64,000 nucleotides of DNA from an uncultured bacterium (GTDB lineage Bacteria > Myxococcota_A > Polyangia > Polyangiales > Houyiibacteriaceae): positions 1 to 64,000 of the forward strand of contig CALJDU010000015.1 in NCBI GenBank assembly GCA_938024995.1, read 5' to 3'. Of the stretch, positions 63,210 to 64,000 are shown piece after piece. Numbering within the stretch: position 1 is the stretch's first letter; each line of letters begins with the position of its first letter. The notes beneath the pieces are model-generated. The model saw only the letters and a list, made by a program, of their open reading frames with translations, did no database searches and was not told the origin of the DNA. The position numbers were made by a program, and so were the translations under genes.

Positions 63210-64000
63210 ATGAGAAACGCGTGGGTCGGGGTGAGTTGTCTGTTGCTGTTGGCATGTGGCGCGAAGGAGGAGCCTCCTGCGCCCGAGCCCGCGGCGGAGG
63301 TGACGGGAGCGGCGACGGAAGCGGCGAACGGGAACGCGGCAAGCGCGATGGGAGCCGCGGCACCGATCGGGAGGGGCGGTGCTCCTGCTGAACTGGAGAG
63401 GATCGCGCACGGCGCGGTGGAGCCGCCACGCGTTTTGACGCCACAGGAACGTCGACGCACTCAGCGCGAAGCGACCGCTGCGTTTGGCGCGGAGAACTTC
63501 GCGGTGGCGTTTGAGAAGTACCGCTTGCTCGCGGAGAGCGTCAGGAGCGACCCGCGTCTCTTTTGCAAAGCGGGCTTCGCGGCCAAGCGCGCGGGCGACA
63601 CCGAGAACGCGCGGACCTATCTCTTCCGCGGCGTCGCGCTTCACGCGCGGACCCTAAGCGGTGACGCGGAGGTTCGGCGCGGTCGGGCGATGTGCCTCTA
63701 CAACTTCGCGCGGCTCATCGAGGAGAGCGACCCCGCGGGCGCGCGCCAAGCGTTGAGCGAATCGCTCCGCTTGCGCGACAACCGAACGGTTCGGGCGAAA
63801 CTGGAAGCGCTCGGCGGAGAGCCCGACGCGCCCCTGGTCGGAGGTGACCTCGGGGAAGGTTCGCGCGTGGAGCTGCACGCGGACGGGAACGTCCGGGTCG
63901 CCTTCGCGCAGTACGAAGACGACGGCGAGGCGGTCCAGATCGGCGGCGAGGTGCTCTTCCAGATCAAGGAGGGCGCCCGATGGCGGACGCAGGTGATCGG
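63210..64000 (+). CDS. Lipoprotein (partial, continues beyond the window)
   Basis: Reading from ATG 63210, the frame stays open to the last base of the window, at least 263 residues. MRNAWVGVSCLLLLAC gives a lipoprotein signal with lipobox LLAC. A Glu/Pro/Ala/Gly-rich linker follows, then a helical, TPR-like region (AFGAENFAVAFEKYRLLAES; AKRAGDTENARTYLFRGVAL) and after it GEGSRVELHADGNVRVAFAQYEDDG, the beginning of another domain. The end of the gene is not seen. Confidence 0.8.
   Translation, partial: MRNAWVGVSCLLLLACGAKEEPPAPEPAAEVTGAATEAANGNAASAMGAAAPIGRGGAPAELERIAHGAVEPPRVLTPQERRRTQREATAAFGAENFAVAFEKYRLLAESVRSDPRLFCKAGFAAKRAGDTENARTYLFRGVALHARTLSGDAEVRRGRAMCLYNFARLIEESDPAGARQALSESLRLRDNRTVRAKLEALGGEPDAPLVGGDLGEGSRVELHADGNVRVAFAQYEDDGEAVQIGGEVLFQIKEGARWRTQVI

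Overview
This is a high-GC chromosomal window from a bacterium that is almost certainly a myxobacterium (Myxococcota, probably the Polyangiales/Sandaracinaceae side). The evidence is the gene vocabulary. There is a MYXO-CTERM-type sorting segment, MopE-type CxxxDDDCDG repeats, AgmX/PglI-type domains, a TIGR02996 'repeat-companion' domain, an AMIN-domain protein, many short-lipobox lipoproteins with acidic or Pro-rich linkers, and a giant TPR protein. Coding density is high. I saw no tRNA, rRNA, CRISPR array, IS element or prophage gene.

Layout. 0-8 kb: an outer-membrane-type protein (-), then obgE, a small hypothetical gene, a large two-receiver signalling protein with a membrane anchor, and hisS. 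8-14 kb: an AMIN-domain protein divergent from two overlapping sensor-kinase genes (the second lacks catalytic residues), a small ORF, and a MoxR ATPase/VWA pair (-). 14-18.5 kb: a lipoprotein-like gene, then the housekeeping operon yceD-rpmF-fabG-acpP-fabF-rpiB behind a recognisable sigma70-type promoter. 18.5-25.2 kb: a small Cys protein, M18 aminopeptidase, two translationally coupled lipoproteins (one an alpha/beta hydrolase), HMG-CoA lyase and a four-helix membrane protein. 25.2-36.8 kb: a 400-bp intergenic region rich in repeats, followed by an 11.2-kb gene for a 3,729-residue TPR protein that ends at a strong hairpin. 36.8-39.9 kb: a class IV aminotransferase, a 42-residue basic protein and a coupled pair of exported proteins (one a gluzincin peptidase). 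39.9-43 kb: gcvT-gcvH-gcvPA (-), without gcvPB beside it. 43-54.7 kb: mostly lipoproteins, including a dikinase-like lipoprotein with the mobile His domain placed before the ATP-grasp domain, a TIGR02996 protein, SppA, an AgmX-like lipoprotein, a Cys-rich lipoprotein and a small-molecule-kinase-like protein. 55-64 kb: a 1,788-residue MopE-repeat protein that looks like two complete exported proteins joined in frame, then leuS and a lipoprotein cut by the window end.

Housekeeping genes (translation: obgE, hisS, rpmF, leuS; lipid synthesis: fabG, acpP, fabF; one-carbon: gcvTHPA) are interspersed with lineage-specific cell-surface and signalling genes. Translational coupling through GTGA, TTGA or TGATG overlaps is frequent. 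Several genes are followed by GC-rich hairpins that lack a clear U-tract. The most unusual objects are the in-frame junction inside the MopE-repeat gene, the dikinase-like lipoprotein, the degenerate kinase paired with an intact one, and the giant TPR gene with its repeat-rich upstream region.
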